From: Phycisphaera mikurensis
GTDB taxonomy: Bacteria > Planctomycetota > B15-G4 > JADJEK01
Assembly: GCA_020723465.1 (NCBI GenBank)
Contig: DYIW01000015.1
Coordinates: forward strand, 1-36,441
DNA: 36,441 bases
Reading direction: 5' to 3'
Shown: positions 22,888 to 31,842 of the stretch, piece by piece
Position numbering within the stretch: position 1 is the first letter of the stretch
Layout of the letters: each line of letters begins with the position of its first letter
Position numbers and translations under genes: made by a program
The notes under the pieces: generated by a model
What the model was told of the DNA's origin: nothing
Seen by the model: the letters and a program-made list of their open reading frames with translations, nothing else
Databases searched by the model: none

Positions 22888-25068
22888 TCAGGCGTCGATG
22901 GTCAGCGTGTAGGGTCCGGTCGTTCCGTCCGTTCCCTCGACCGTGAGCTTGTAGGCGCCCAGGCCCGGCTCCTGCAGCAGCAACCCCTCCTGGCGCACTA
23001 CGCGCCCCTGGTCGGTGTAGACCTTGGCGGCGCTCTCGACCACCCCCGCGGGATTCCCCGAGATCGCGGCGAGCGTGAAGTCCGGCCGCAGGCCCGAGTT
23101 CCTCTTGCCGGCGAGCGTGACGCTCAGGCTGCGGCCCTGCTGCGCGTAGAAGGCGAAGCGCTGCTGCGCGCCCGCAACCACCACGCGCGAGGGATGCTTG
23201 ACCTGGCGCTCCGGCGCGCTCTCCAGGTTGGTCATGAAGAGCGTCGTGCTGGCCGGCGTGTTGCAGAAGCCGCGCCCGGCGGCCGCGCCGATGATCGCCC
23301 CGGCCTCGTCCACGCCGAGCGGAATGCCGGGCGGAAGGCCGAGCATGCCCTGGACGCAGCTCGTGAAGAACGTCTCGGTGGCGGCGAGCGCGTTCTCGGG
23401 AGTGACCTGCGGGTAGCCGACGTCCGCCATCTCGTGCGGCCAGAAGGGGAAGGAGTCGTACAGGATCCGTTCCGTGCGGGCGCTGCCGACCTTCTTCCTC
23501 ACGTCCACCAGGAACGAGCCGAACACCTCGCCGTTCCTGTGCTCCTCGGGCAGCCCGGTCTGGCTGACGGCCATGGCCGCAATGGTCGTTTCCGGGAAGT
23601 GGTCGGCGTCCTGCAGGTCGCGGCTGATGCCCAGGCCGGGGAACTGGTCGTCGAGGTAGCGGCCGATCACCGTGTCCTTCAGCCAGGTCAACGCGAAGAA
23701 GTCGGCCACCCCCTCGTTGACCGCGCGCGACGGCTCGTCCAGGTCGCCGGTGAAGCTGAGCCCCTCGAAGTACAGCCAGGCGTGCGTGTACTCGTGAGCC
23801 ACCACGGCCGGGTCGCGCGCCACGTCGGCCGCCGGGTCGAGCAGGAGCTGCGTCAGGTCGAAGAAGGCGATGAAGCCCGAGGTGTGCTCGTCCATGGGGA
23901 ACGTCGAGCTGGAGAAGAAGGCGTTCGGCGAGGCCGACGCGATGTTGCACACGATGGGCAGCGAAAAGTCCGTGGCCAGGTCCTGGTCGATCGCTTTGCG
24001 CACGTGCTGGTGGAACTTCTCCACCTGGTACATGACGTTGACCTGATCGAAGTGGTCGTAGCCGGCGAGGCTGAAGGGACCGTAGTTGAACTTGAGCTTG
24101 GCGCTGAACGGATCCTGGCCGTAGGCGTCCCAGGTGTCGGCGCGCGCGCTGACCACGAAGCCCTTGGTCACGTCCGCCGGGCTCGGCACGCCGAGCGAGA
24201 GGTTCTTCAGCGTGAGCTGCGTGGCGTTGCCGGCGCGCGCGGCCTTGAGGCTCCGGTAGACCTTGCCCTCGCCCGCGCCCGTAGCGAAGGGGATGAAGCC
24301 GCCCGGCTGGTCGATGTGGGGGTACTGGCCGGTCCCGTGCTGGATCAGGCAGATGACGCGCAGGAGCGCGCCGTCGCGCGCGTCGATGAACAGGCCGTAG
24401 GCTTCCGCGAGCGCATGCGAGCGCTCTTCCACCAGGTAACAGGGAACCAGTCCCGCGTCCGTGGCGAGGTACGCGCGCCGCACGCGCGGCTCGAGCCAGT
24501 CGACATGCACCGTGGCTCCGCGCCTGCGCCGCAGCAGGTTGACCTCCTCGCGGGCGCGCGCCAGCGCGTCGCTCGCGCTCAGGCGGAAGGCGCCGAGGAC
24601 GGCGCGACCTTGCGGCAGGCAGAGCGCCGCGCCCGTGATCTCGCCTCCGTCCTGCAGCACGATGGCGGACGCCCCGAGGATCTCGATGTCGCCGAGGCGG
24701 AGGCTCAGGTGCGCCCGGCGGCCTCCGCCGCGGCGCGCGACCGTGACCTGCCAGCTCGCGTCGAAGCCGAGGAGGTCCGCGTGCTCGGCGAGGAAGCGCC
24801 TCGCTGCCTCGTCCGCGTCCGGGCTGGCGTTCGCCAGGCGCCCGTCTTGCAGCAGCAGCAGGCGCCCGGCGGGCGCCCCGCGCCGCGCCTGAAACGGCAC
24901 GCGCGCCCGGGCGTTGAGCGCGTGAAGGCCTTCCTCCTGCGCCGGGGAGAAAGCGGGTTCTGGGGAGCGCCTGAGGATCTGTAACCGATCTTCGGCAAAT
25001 AGGTTAGAGATCGGTGCCAGCAGCAGGACGCAGCCGAGGACGGCGGTCCGGGCGTGCCTCTCGTCCAT
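22888..25068 (-). CDS. Secreted gluzincin metalloprotease (M4/M36-like) with propeptide and beta-rich C-terminal domain
   Basis: A 726-residue exported zinc protease. The signal peptide is ARTAVLGCVLLLAPISNLFA after MDERH. Residues 40-245 look like an FTP/PepSY-type propeptide that folds and inhibits the enzyme, ending in YGLFIDARDGALLRV. The catalytic core has VVAHEYTHAW (HEYTH at 425-429) and the downstream glutamate in AVNEGVADFFAL (E452), the two halves of a gluzincin zinc site. HEYTH recalls M4, while the overall length and propeptide recall M36, so the family is not settled. The last 100 residues are a beta-sandwich of PPC type (YKLTVEGTDGTTGPYTLTI). ATG 25068 has GAGG 7 nt upstream and replaces the longer track start at 25113. 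Probably a degradative enzyme outside the cell. Confidence 0.9.
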   Translation of the reverse strand: MDERHARTAVLGCVLLLAPISNLFAEDRLQILRRSPEPAFSPAQEEGLHALNARARVPFQARRGAPAGRLLLLQDGRLANASPDADEAARRFLAEHADLLGFDASWQVTVARRGGGRRAHLSLRLGDIEILGASAIVLQDGGEITGAALCLPQGRAVLGAFRLSASDALARAREEVNLLRRRRGATVHVDWLEPRVRRAYLATDAGLVPCYLVEERSHALAEAYGLFIDARDGALLRVICLIQHGTGQYPHIDQPGGFIPFATGAGEGKVYRSLKAARAGNATQLTLKNLSLGVPSPADVTKGFVVSARADTWDAYGQDPFSAKLKFNYGPFSLAGYDHFDQVNVMYQVEKFHQHVRKAIDQDLATDFSLPIVCNIASASPNAFFSSSTFPMDEHTSGFIAFFDLTQLLLDPAADVARDPAVVAHEYTHAWLYFEGLSFTGDLDEPSRAVNEGVADFFALTWLKDTVIGRYLDDQFPGLGISRDLQDADHFPETTIAAMAVSQTGLPEEHRNGEVFGSFLVDVRKKVGSARTERILYDSFPFWPHEMADVGYPQVTPENALAATETFFTSCVQGMLGLPPGIPLGVDEAGAIIGAAAGRGFCNTPASTTLFMTNLESAPERQVKHPSRVVVAGAQQRFAFYAQQGRSLSVTLAGKRNSGLRPDFTLAAISGNPAGVVESAAKVYTDQGRVVRQEGLLLQEPGLGAYKLTVEGTDGTTGPYTLTIDA

Positions 25069-25621
25069 GATGATCCTCACTGGTGGGAGCACGTTCGGCG
25101 AAGAGAGCCCCATGGGCCCCTTCCTGGTTTGTCGGAACCTGAGGGGGGCTGATGAAGAGGAATCGGCCGGGCAGGGCGAGATTGGCGCGGCCTTGCGGCG
25201 GGAGGGCGGCTACCATGGGCTTCTGGACCGGAACCCGGCCGGCTGTGTCGCCCCTGTCGAGAAGGGATTGCCTGTCACGCAGCACAGCCAACGGAACGAG
25301 TCGGCTGAATTCTCCCTCCGGGGAGCTCCCTGGTAAGAAGGGATTTGCCGCCCGTGCCGGGTTCCGGGCCGTACACTCCCTTGTGCCACAACCGCCAGGA
25401 TCTTCGCGTGCCGCGCAGATTCGATCGTGATCTGACGAGAAACCGGTCTTCTTACGCGGCAGCAACGAGGAAGGCCGCGGTCGGCCGACGCGTCCTACGA
25501 GCTTCCGACTTCGGACTTCCGACTGGCGGCGGCGTTCACTTTGCCTAGGCAGGGGAGCAATCCGCGTGCTTCGGATGGACGGGAGCCGCCGAGTTCGGTA
25601 GCGGCGCCGCCGCGATGTGCG
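25069..25621. other. 553-bp divergent intergenic region containing repeat copy B
   Basis: It lies between the minus-strand protease and the plus-strand polysaccharide cluster and should contain both promoters, which I could not place. Positions 25380-25617 are copy B of the dispersed repeat. A small 5-bp stem (CTCCC-TCCG-GGGAG) sits near 25314-25327. Short ORFs here (25067-25336, 25152-25430) lack any family signal. Confidence 0.6.
25380..25617 (+). repeat. Dispersed repeat of about 240 bp, copy B
   Basis: The partner of copy A at 19465-19705, same strand. Its left block (CTTGTGCC, CCGCCAGGATCTTCGCGTG) and right block (GCCGCCGAGTTCGG, CGCCGCCGCGATG) match closely, while the centre is more diverged. 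The hairpin is imperfect (GGATCTTCGCG/CGCGCAGATTC). The right end stops 5 bp before the flippase ATG at 25622, so the repeat supplies the 5' untranslated region or ribosome-binding context of that gene. Confidence 0.75.
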
Positions 25622-27043
25622 ATGTCTCTCTCCGGCCGCGTCCGCCAGGGCGCCTTCCTCCAGCTCGGCGCGCGCCTCTACTCCGCCGGCGCCACCTTCG
25701 TGCTCACGGCCGTGGTGCTCGCCCGCGTGCTCCCCAAGCCCGAGTACGGCCTCTTCAGCTTCTACCTGACGCTGTTCCTGATCGCGGTGGCTCTCATCGA
25801 CTTCGGCGCCAACCGCGCCGCGATCCGCATCATCGCCGCGAACGAGGCGCCGCGCGAACAGGTGCTGCGCGCCGCGATCACGTTCAAGGCCTGCTGCGGA
25901 ACGGTTGCGTTCCTCGCCATCTGCGCCGTGGTCCTGTGCGCCGAGCAGGGCCTGGCGCCGCGCCTGCTGCTCGTGCTCGCCGCCGCGCACACGCTGGCGC
26001 ACGCCGGCGGCGGCGCCTCGGTCGCCTTCGAGGCCGACCTCGACTTCCGCGTGCCGGCGCTCTCGGTGGTGTTCGGCTACACGCTCTTCCTGGCCGCGGG
26101 GCTCGCGCTCGTCTGCCTCGAGGTGCGCGCCGCGCCGCCCTACCTGCTGGCCTGGGGCGCGGGCAGCGCCGCGCAGAACGCCCTGCTGCTGGTCCTGGCC
26201 GCGCGCCGCGGGCTGATCGCGCGCCGCGGCGCGGGCGCGGTGCTCGGCAAGCTGGCGCGCGAGGCCTTCCCATTGGGTGTGTCCGCGGCCGCGGTCTCGG
26301 TCTACTTCTACGCGGACGTGATCATGCTGCGGCCGCTCCGCGGCGAGGCGGACGTGGCCGACTACCGCGCCGCCTCCAGCCTGATGTCGTTCGGCCTGAT
26401 GGTCCCGGTGCTCTTCTGCCAGGTGCTCTTCCCCGTGTACGTGCGCTGCCACGGCCGCTCCGCCGAGCTGCTGCAGGCCGTGGTACGGCGCAGCACCTTC
26501 TATCTGGCGCTCTGCGGCGGTGCAGGCGCCGCCCTGCTCATCGGCCTCGCGCCGGACCTGCTCGTCCTGGTGTTCGGGGAAAGCTACCGGGGCGCCGCGC
26601 CGGCGCTCCACATCCTGGGCGCGGCCGTGCTGCTGATCTTCCTGACCTTTCCCCACTCCACGGCGCTGATCGCGGCCGGCCGCGCCGCGGTCTTCACTCG
26701 CATCACGCTCGTCTCGGTCGTGCTGAACATCGGCCTCAACCTGCTCGTCCTGAAGAGGTACGGCCCGGCGGGAGCGGCGGCGACCACGCTCGCCACTGAA
26801 GGCTTCGTGCTGGCGGCGAGCGTCCTGTCCGTGAAGCGCGCGCTCGGCCTGACCGGCTTCTCGCGCAAGCTCTTCGGTCCGTTCCTGCTCGGTGGCGTGC
26901 TGCTCGCCGGGCTCCGCTTCCTCGGCGCGGGGCGGCCGCTCTACTGGACCCTGCCCGCGGCGCTCGCGGCCGCGGGGCTCGGCGCGCTGCTGCTCCGGGC
27001 CCTGCCCTTCCGCCTGGGAGTCGAGGAGGAGGAGATCGCGTGA
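25622..27043 (+). CDS. Wzx-like polysaccharide flippase (MATE/MVF-type)
   Basis: A 473-residue integral membrane protein with about 12-14 hydrophobic segments, beginning with the amphipathic MSLSGRVRQGAFLQLGARLYSAG seen in polysaccharide transporters. The RVLPKPEYGLFSFYLTLFLIAVAL segment and the mid-protein block YFYADVIMLRPLRGEADVADYRAASSL are typical of the family, which moves lipid-linked glycan units across the inner membrane. ATG 25622 is chosen; the track start at 25541 lies inside the repeat. The stop overlaps the GTG of the next glycosyltransferase (GTGA), so this gene heads the cluster. Confidence 0.93.
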   Translation: MSLSGRVRQGAFLQLGARLYSAGATFVLTAVVLARVLPKPEYGLFSFYLTLFLIAVALIDFGANRAAIRIIAANEAPREQVLRAAITFKACCGTVAFLAICAVVLCAEQGLAPRLLLVLAAAHTLAHAGGGASVAFEADLDFRVPALSVVFGYTLFLAAGLALVCLEVRAAPPYLLAWGAGSAAQNALLLVLAARRGLIARRGAGAVLGKLAREAFPLGVSAAAVSVYFYADVIMLRPLRGEADVADYRAASSLMSFGLMVPVLFCQVLFPVYVRCHGRSAELLQAVVRRSTFYLALCGGAGAALLIGLAPDLLVLVFGESYRGAAPALHILGAAVLLIFLTFPHSTALIAAGRAAVFTRITLVSVVLNIGLNLLVLKRYGPAGAAATTLATEGFVLAASVLSVKRALGLTGFSRKLFGPFLLGGVLLAGLRFLGAGRPLYWTLPAALAAAGLGALLLRALPFRLGVEEEEIA

Positions 27044-28176
27044 GGATCGGGATCGACGCGCGGCCGCTGCTCGTCTCGCGCACCGGCATCGGCCGCTACG
27101 TGGCGGAGCTGGTGCGCGCGCTCGGCGCGCTTGGCGCCGGCGGCGATCTCTTGCTCTACGGGGACTCGTGGCGGCCGATCCAGGACGCGGAGCGCGTGGC
27201 GGAGATCGTCGCCCAGTCCGGCGCGCGGCTCTGCCGCCGGCACCTGCCCGGCCGCCTGGCGCGCCTGCTCGGGCGGTTCGGCCGCGGCGTGGACCTGCGC
27301 CTCGGCGGCGTGGACGTCTTCCACCACACGGACCTGGTCTTCCCGCCGGTCGCGCGCGCGCGCACGGTGGTCACCGTGCAGGACGTGGTGTTCGACATCG
27401 ACCCTTCCTTCCACGAGCCTGGCTTCCGCCGCGCCGTGGCGCCTCGGCTGCGGGCAGCACTGGAAAAAGCGTCCGCGGTGATCGTGCCGTCGAAGGAGAC
27501 GCGCGAGCAGGTGGCGGCGCGCTACGCCGTGCCCGCGGAGAAGCTCCACCTCGTGCCCCACGGCGCCGAGCACGTGCTCGCGCCGGGCGCGGCCGCGGCC
27601 TCCGAGGTGGAGGAGCTGCTCGAGTGCGCCAAGGTGGCCCGCCCCTATATCCTCTCGGTGGGCACGATCGAGCCGCGCAAGAACCACGTGCGCCTCCTGG
27701 CCGCCTTCGAGCGCCTGACCAGCGCGCTGCCGCACACGCTGGTGCTCGCCGGCGGCTTCGGCTGGCTGTGCGCCGAGGCGCGCGCGCGCATCGCCGCGCT
27801 TTCCCGCACGGGCCGCGTGGTGCACTTCGCGGACCTGGAGGACCGCTTCCTGCCGGGCTTGTACCAGCGCGCCGACTTCACGGTCTACCCTTCCCGGTAC
27901 GAGGGCTTCGGCCTGCCCGTGCTCGAGTCCATGGCGCTCGGCGTGCCGGTCGTGACCACGCGCGGCGGCGCGCTTCCGGAGGTGGGCGGCGACGCAGCGG
28001 TCTACGCCGGCGCCGAGGACGAGGCGGCGCTGGCCGAGGCCATGCTGCGCGTGGCGGAGAGCGCGGAGCTGCGCCAACGCCTCGCCGCGGCAGGGAAGGA
28101 GCAGGCCGCGGCCTTCTCCTGGCGGCGCTCGGCCGAGGCGCACGCCGCGATCTACCGCGCCGTGGCCGGCGGCTGA
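27040..28176 (+). CDS. GT4-family glycosyltransferase 1 of the cluster
   Basis: A 378-residue GT-B enzyme. The N-terminus MRIGIDARPLLVSRTGIGRYV is the usual acceptor-side glycine loop. The donor domain has SVGTIEPRKNHVRLLAAF near 205 and the YPSRYEGFGLPVLESMALGVPVV signature with two glutamates for nucleotide-sugar binding. GTG at 27040 overlaps the flippase stop, indicating coupled translation. Likely adds a sugar (mannose-type donors are common in this subfamily) to a lipid-linked intermediate on the cytoplasmic face. Exact donor unknown. Confidence 0.93.
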   Translation: MRIGIDARPLLVSRTGIGRYVAELVRALGALGAGGDLLLYGDSWRPIQDAERVAEIVAQSGARLCRRHLPGRLARLLGRFGRGVDLRLGGVDVFHHTDLVFPPVARARTVVTVQDVVFDIDPSFHEPGFRRAVAPRLRAALEKASAVIVPSKETREQVAARYAVPAEKLHLVPHGAEHVLAPGAAAASEVEELLECAKVARPYILSVGTIEPRKNHVRLLAAFERLTSALPHTLVLAGGFGWLCAEARARIAALSRTGRVVHFADLEDRFLPGLYQRADFTVYPSRYEGFGLPVLESMALGVPVVTTRGGALPEVGGDAAVYAGAEDEAALAEAMLRVAESAELRQRLAAAGKEQAAAFSWRRSAEAHAAIYRAVAGG

Positions 28177-28246
28177 TTCCCAGGAAGCCTCGCCCGCGCG
28201 CGGCGCCGGTGGTATGGTGCGCGCGCAGGCGGTTCGGCGCGGGTCC

Positions 28247-29368
28247 ATGAACATCGCCATCGACGTCTCGATCCAGGAGACTCCGTACGCCACGGGCGTG
28301 GAGCGCGTGCAGCGCTGTCTGCTCGCCGCCCTGGCGCGCCTCGACCGCGAGAACAGCTACCTGCTGCTCAGCCGTCAGGAGGTCGATCTGGGCTTCGACC
28401 TGCCGGAGAACTTCCGCCGCGAGGCGCTCGTCAAGGAGGGGCCGGCGTACCTGTGGCGCGAGCGCCTGGTGCCGCCGCTTCTTTCGCGCCAGAAAATCGA
28501 CGTGTTCCATTCGCCGGTGTCGGCCACGCCCATCCTCGGCAAAGCCAAGAAGATCGACACGGTGCACGAGCTTCCTTGGGTGGAGCGCGACGCGCGCGCC
28601 ACGCACGGCGAGGTGGTGCGCCGCGGGCACCGCGTCTGGCTGTTCCTGAACGTGCGCTACGCCACGTGCATCGTCGCGGTTTCGGAGAGGACGCGCTCCA
28701 ACATCATCGCCCTCTACCCCGAGGCCGCGCAGAAGGTGCACGTCATCCACCACGGCGTGGACGCGCGCTTCCGGCCGCTCGCGGCCGCGCCGCCGCGCGG
28801 CCGCTTCCTCGAGCGCTTCGGCATCCCGGACCGGCCCTTCCTCTTCTTCGTCGGCTCGCTGCGCCGCAAGAAGAACCTGCGCCTGCTGCTCGATGTGTTC
28901 GCCGACCTGCCGGAGCCGGAGCGCAGCGAGTACGTGCTGGTGCTCGCCGGCATCCGTTCGCCCGCCTGGTCCGAGTTCGAGGAGCTGGTGGGCCGGGAGG
29001 AGCTGCGCGGCCGCGTGTTCCTGCCCGGCTTCGTGGCGGACGAGGACCTGGTCGTCTTCTACAACCTGGCCGCGGCCGTGGTCTACCCGTCGCTCTTCGA
29101 GGGCTTCGGCCTGCCGCCCCTCGAGGCCATGGCCTGCGGCACGCCGGTGGTCACCTCGACCGGCGGCGCCATTCCCGAGGTCGTCGGCAAGGCGGCGCTG
29201 ACCGTCGCCCCGGACCAGCCGGAGGAGCTGCGCGAGGCGCTCTTGCGCGTGCTGCGCGAGCCGGACCTGGCCCAGACGCTGCGCAAGAAGGGCCTCCGGC
29301 ACGCGCGCAAGTTCACCTGGGAAGCGGCTGCCGAGAAGTACCTCGATCTCTACCGCGGGCTCGCCTGA
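28247..29368 (+). CDS. GT4-family glycosyltransferase 2 of the cluster
   Basis: A 373-residue GT-B enzyme starting MNIAIDVSIQETPYATGVERV. The donor domain carries FVGSLRRKKNLRLLLDVF near 200 and the YPSLFEGFGLPPLEAMACGTPVV motif. ATG 28247 is used in place of the track's upstream ATG at 28214 because sequence similarity to the neighbouring paralogue begins here. It is 70 bp after the first glycosyltransferase and 5 bp before the third. The N-terminal half differs from its neighbours, as expected for a different acceptor. Confidence 0.92.
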   Translation: MNIAIDVSIQETPYATGVERVQRCLLAALARLDRENSYLLLSRQEVDLGFDLPENFRREALVKEGPAYLWRERLVPPLLSRQKIDVFHSPVSATPILGKAKKIDTVHELPWVERDARATHGEVVRRGHRVWLFLNVRYATCIVAVSERTRSNIIALYPEAAQKVHVIHHGVDARFRPLAAAPPRGRFLERFGIPDRPFLFFVGSLRRKKNLRLLLDVFADLPEPERSEYVLVLAGIRSPAWSEFEELVGREELRGRVFLPGFVADEDLVVFYNLAAAVVYPSLFEGFGLPPLEAMACGTPVVTSTGGAIPEVVGKAALTVAPDQPEELREALLRVLREPDLAQTLRKKGLRHARKFTWEAAAEKYLDLYRGLA

Positions 29369-29373
29369 GGTCC

Positions 29374-30516
29374 ATGCGCGTCGCCGTCGACGGCTCCGCG
29401 GTTGGACCGGAGCACTCCGGGGCGCGCACCCGCCTGCTGCACCTGCTGCTCGCCTACGCCGCGCTGGAGCGCCGCCACGAGCTCGTGGTCTTCTGCCGCC
29501 CGGACGCCGGCCTGGCGGAGCGGCTCGCGCCCGCCGGCATCGAGTGTGTTGCGGTGGAACGGCCGCCGCCGCCCTGGCGGCGCTTCTGCGTTCCCGCGGT
29601 CGCGTGGCGCGCGCGCCTGCGGCGCGTGGGCGCGGGCGCGCTGCAGGCCGAGACCCTGCCCGTGCCGCGCTGCGGGAGCTTGCCGCTCCTTCTGACCATC
29701 CATGATCTGCGCGATCTCGAGCCCGGCTGCGGCGGGAGCGCGGCGCGCCGCCTCTACGCCCGCTTCCTGCTCGGGCCCGCGCTCCGGCGCGTGGCGCGCG
29801 TGATCGCCGTGTCCGAGACCACGCGCACGCGCCTGGTGGAGCGGCTGTGCGTGCCGCCGGAGCGGGTCGCCGTCGTGCCAAACGCCCCCGATCCGGCGGT
29901 GGCGCGGGTCGAGGACGCGGCCGCGCTCGCCACGTTCCACCGGCGTTTCGCGCTGCGCGGGCGCTTTGTGCTCGCCCTCGGCCACGTCGAGCCGCGCAAG
30001 AACCTGGGCGTGCTGGTGGAGGCGGTGCGGCTGCTGCGCCGGCGTGCGCAGTTCGCGGACGTCCAGGTCGTGCTCGCGGGCAGAGGCGCGCCGCGCCAGG
30101 CACGCGCGCTGCTGCGGCAGGCGGAGCGGGAGGAGCCCGTGCCCCTGGTTCTCACCGGCCCGCTGGACGAGGACGAACGCTCCGCTGCCCTGTCCGCGGC
30201 CGCGTGCCTGGCGGTCCCTTCGCTGGACGAGGGCTTCGGCCTGGTCCCGCTCGAGGCCATGCGCGCGCGCTGCCCGGTGGTGGCGGCGCGGCGCGGCGCC
30301 CTGGAGGAGGTGGTGGGGGACGCCGCGCTCCTGTTCGACGCGCGGGACGCGGCGGAGCTGGCGCGCTCCCTCGAGCGGGTGCTCGCGGATCAGAGCGAAG
30401 CGCGGCGGTTGGTGGAACGTGGGGTGCGCCGCGCCGCGGAGTTCGACTGGTCGCGCTCCGCGGCGGCTCTCCGCGCAGTGCATGACGCTGTTTGCACGGC
30501 GCACGCCGGCCGCTAG
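29374..30516 (+). CDS. GT4-family glycosyltransferase 3 of the cluster
   Basis: A 380-residue GT-B enzyme, hidden in the track inside a longer frame that begins at 28453. The start ATG 29374 follows GAGG by 4 nt. It opens MRVAVDGSAVGPEHSGARTR, has LALGHVEPRKNLGVLVEAV in the donor domain and ends with VPSLDEGFGLVPLEAMRARCPVV. The phosphate-binding region has the same motif order as the two preceding genes, so the three arose by tandem duplication followed by divergence of the acceptor half (inference). Only 5 bp separate it from the previous stop. Confidence 0.92.
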   Translation: MRVAVDGSAVGPEHSGARTRLLHLLLAYAALERRHELVVFCRPDAGLAERLAPAGIECVAVERPPPPWRRFCVPAVAWRARLRRVGAGALQAETLPVPRCGSLPLLLTIHDLRDLEPGCGGSAARRLYARFLLGPALRRVARVIAVSETTRTRLVERLCVPPERVAVVPNAPDPAVARVEDAAALATFHRRFALRGRFVLALGHVEPRKNLGVLVEAVRLLRRRAQFADVQVVLAGRGAPRQARALLRQAEREEPVPLVLTGPLDEDERSAALSAAACLAVPSLDEGFGLVPLEAMRARCPVVAARRGALEEVVGDAALLFDARDAAELARSLERVLADQSEARRLVERGVRRAAEFDWSRSAAALRAVHDAVCTAHAGR

Positions 30517-30530
30517 ACTCCGCCCGCGGA

Positions 30531-31823
30531 ATGTTCCCCGCGTTCGCTGCTCTTCTCGAAGGCCTGGCGCTCGGCCTCGCGGCTCTGGCGCTGCACAGCG
30601 CGACGCTCCCGGCCGGCGCGGGCGGGAGCGGGCTGGCGCTCTTTCCCCTGTGCCTCGGCCTGGGTCTGCTCTTCGGTGCGCGGCCGCGAGCAGACGAGCG
30701 CGCGGCGCACGCCGCCTTCCCGCGAGCGGCGGCCGCGCTGTTCGCCGTGACCGCGGCAGCGGGCGCGTGGGTCGCCGGCCTGGAGCAGCACGGCCGCTTC
30801 GACCTGCTCGCGTTCGCGCTCCTGGCCGCGTGCGCCGGCTGCGCCGCTGCTGGCCTGCTGCGCGCTCTGGTCCGCTTCTGCGGGGTGCAGAAGACCCGGC
30901 GCCTGCCGCTCGCCGCGGCCGCGCTGGCCGGGGCCGCGTGCGGCGCGCCGCTGCGCGAGCTGGCGCTCGGCCGCGGAGTGAGCGAGTTGGCGGTCCTGTC
31001 TGTGGCCGCGGCGGTCCTCGTGCTTGCTTCCCTCCTGCCCGGCGCGCGCCGGGCGATCACGGCCGTGCCCCGTCACGATCCCTGGACCACGGGGCTGGGG
31101 ACGACCGCCGGTGCGTTCGCCGTGGGCCTGGGCGGCGCCGGCCTGCTCGCCACCGTGGCCGCGTTCGTCGAGGGCGCGGGACTCGCCGCGCGGGCGGCGT
31201 GGTTCCAGGGCTTCCTGCTGGCCGCGTTCGCCGCTGGAGCGGTGCTGCTGCCGATCATTCACCCGCGCGTGCGGCGCGCGGGCGCGCTGCTCGGCGCAAC
31301 CGCGCTGCTGGCCGCCGGCGCCGCGGCCGCTGCCGGCGCCGGGCTTGCGGCGGAACCACCGGCCGCGCTCTCCGCGTGCATCCGGGACTTCTGGGATCTG
31401 TCCGGAGGGGGCGGCGGCTGGCGCGACGGCGTGGTCGCCTTGACGCTGCTCGGCCTGCCCTTCCTGCTGCTGGGCTTCGGCCTGGCGGGGATCGTGCGGC
31501 TGCACGCGCGGCTTCCGTCTGGCGGCAAGATCATGGTTGCGCTCCCCGTGGAGGAAAGGCGCCCGCCGAGCGGCGCGGCGCAGCGGCTCGGGGCCGCGCT
31601 GCTCGGTCTCACCGTGGGCTTGCCTCTGCTCGCCCCGGGCCTCGCCAGTCCGAACTGGCCGGTTGCCGCCGCGACGCTGGGGACGCTCGCGGGCGGGGGG
31701 ATCCTGCTCGTCCTGTTCGATCCGCGCGCCGGCGCCGGCCGCAAGCTGATGCTCCTGGCCGCGACCGGGGCCGCGGCCGCGGCCGGCTTCGCGTTCTGGT
31801 GCCGCGGCGTGCCGCTCTGGTGA
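30531..31823 (+). CDS. Multi-pass membrane protein of unknown function
   Basis: A 430-residue protein made of about 11-12 Ala/Leu/Gly-rich membrane segments with short loops. Near 310-345 there is a loop (SGGGGGWRDG) and a segment LPFLLLGFGLAGIVRL. It starts at ATG 30531, 14 bp after the third glycosyltransferase, with only a weak ribosome binding site, and it ends 19 bp from the convergent FHA gene. I recognise no family. Its position suggests a polymerase, ligase or transporter for the glycan, but the usual O-antigen ligase pattern was not seen. A distant relation to the membrane half of spermidine-synthase fusions is possible and weak. Confidence 0.78.
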   Translation: MFPAFAALLEGLALGLAALALHSATLPAGAGGSGLALFPLCLGLGLLFGARPRADERAAHAAFPRAAAALFAVTAAAGAWVAGLEQHGRFDLLAFALLAACAGCAAAGLLRALVRFCGVQKTRRLPLAAAALAGAACGAPLRELALGRGVSELAVLSVAAAVLVLASLLPGARRAITAVPRHDPWTTGLGTTAGAFAVGLGGAGLLATVAAFVEGAGLAARAAWFQGFLLAAFAAGAVLLPIIHPRVRRAGALLGATALLAAGAAAAAGAGLAAEPPAALSACIRDFWDLSGGGGGWRDGVVALTLLGLPFLLLGFGLAGIVRLHARLPSGGKIMVALPVEERRPPSGAAQRLGAALLGLTVGLPLLAPGLASPNWPVAAATLGTLAGGGILLVLFDPRAGAGRKLMLLAATGAAAAAGFAFWCRGVPLW

Positions 31824-31842
31824 GCCGCGGCGCGGGCGCGCG

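Noticed and set aside
22866-22890. TGACG...CGTCA inverted repeat at the convergent stops as a bidirectional terminator
   Set aside because: The arms are only 5 bp and include the two stop codons; no T-run on either side.
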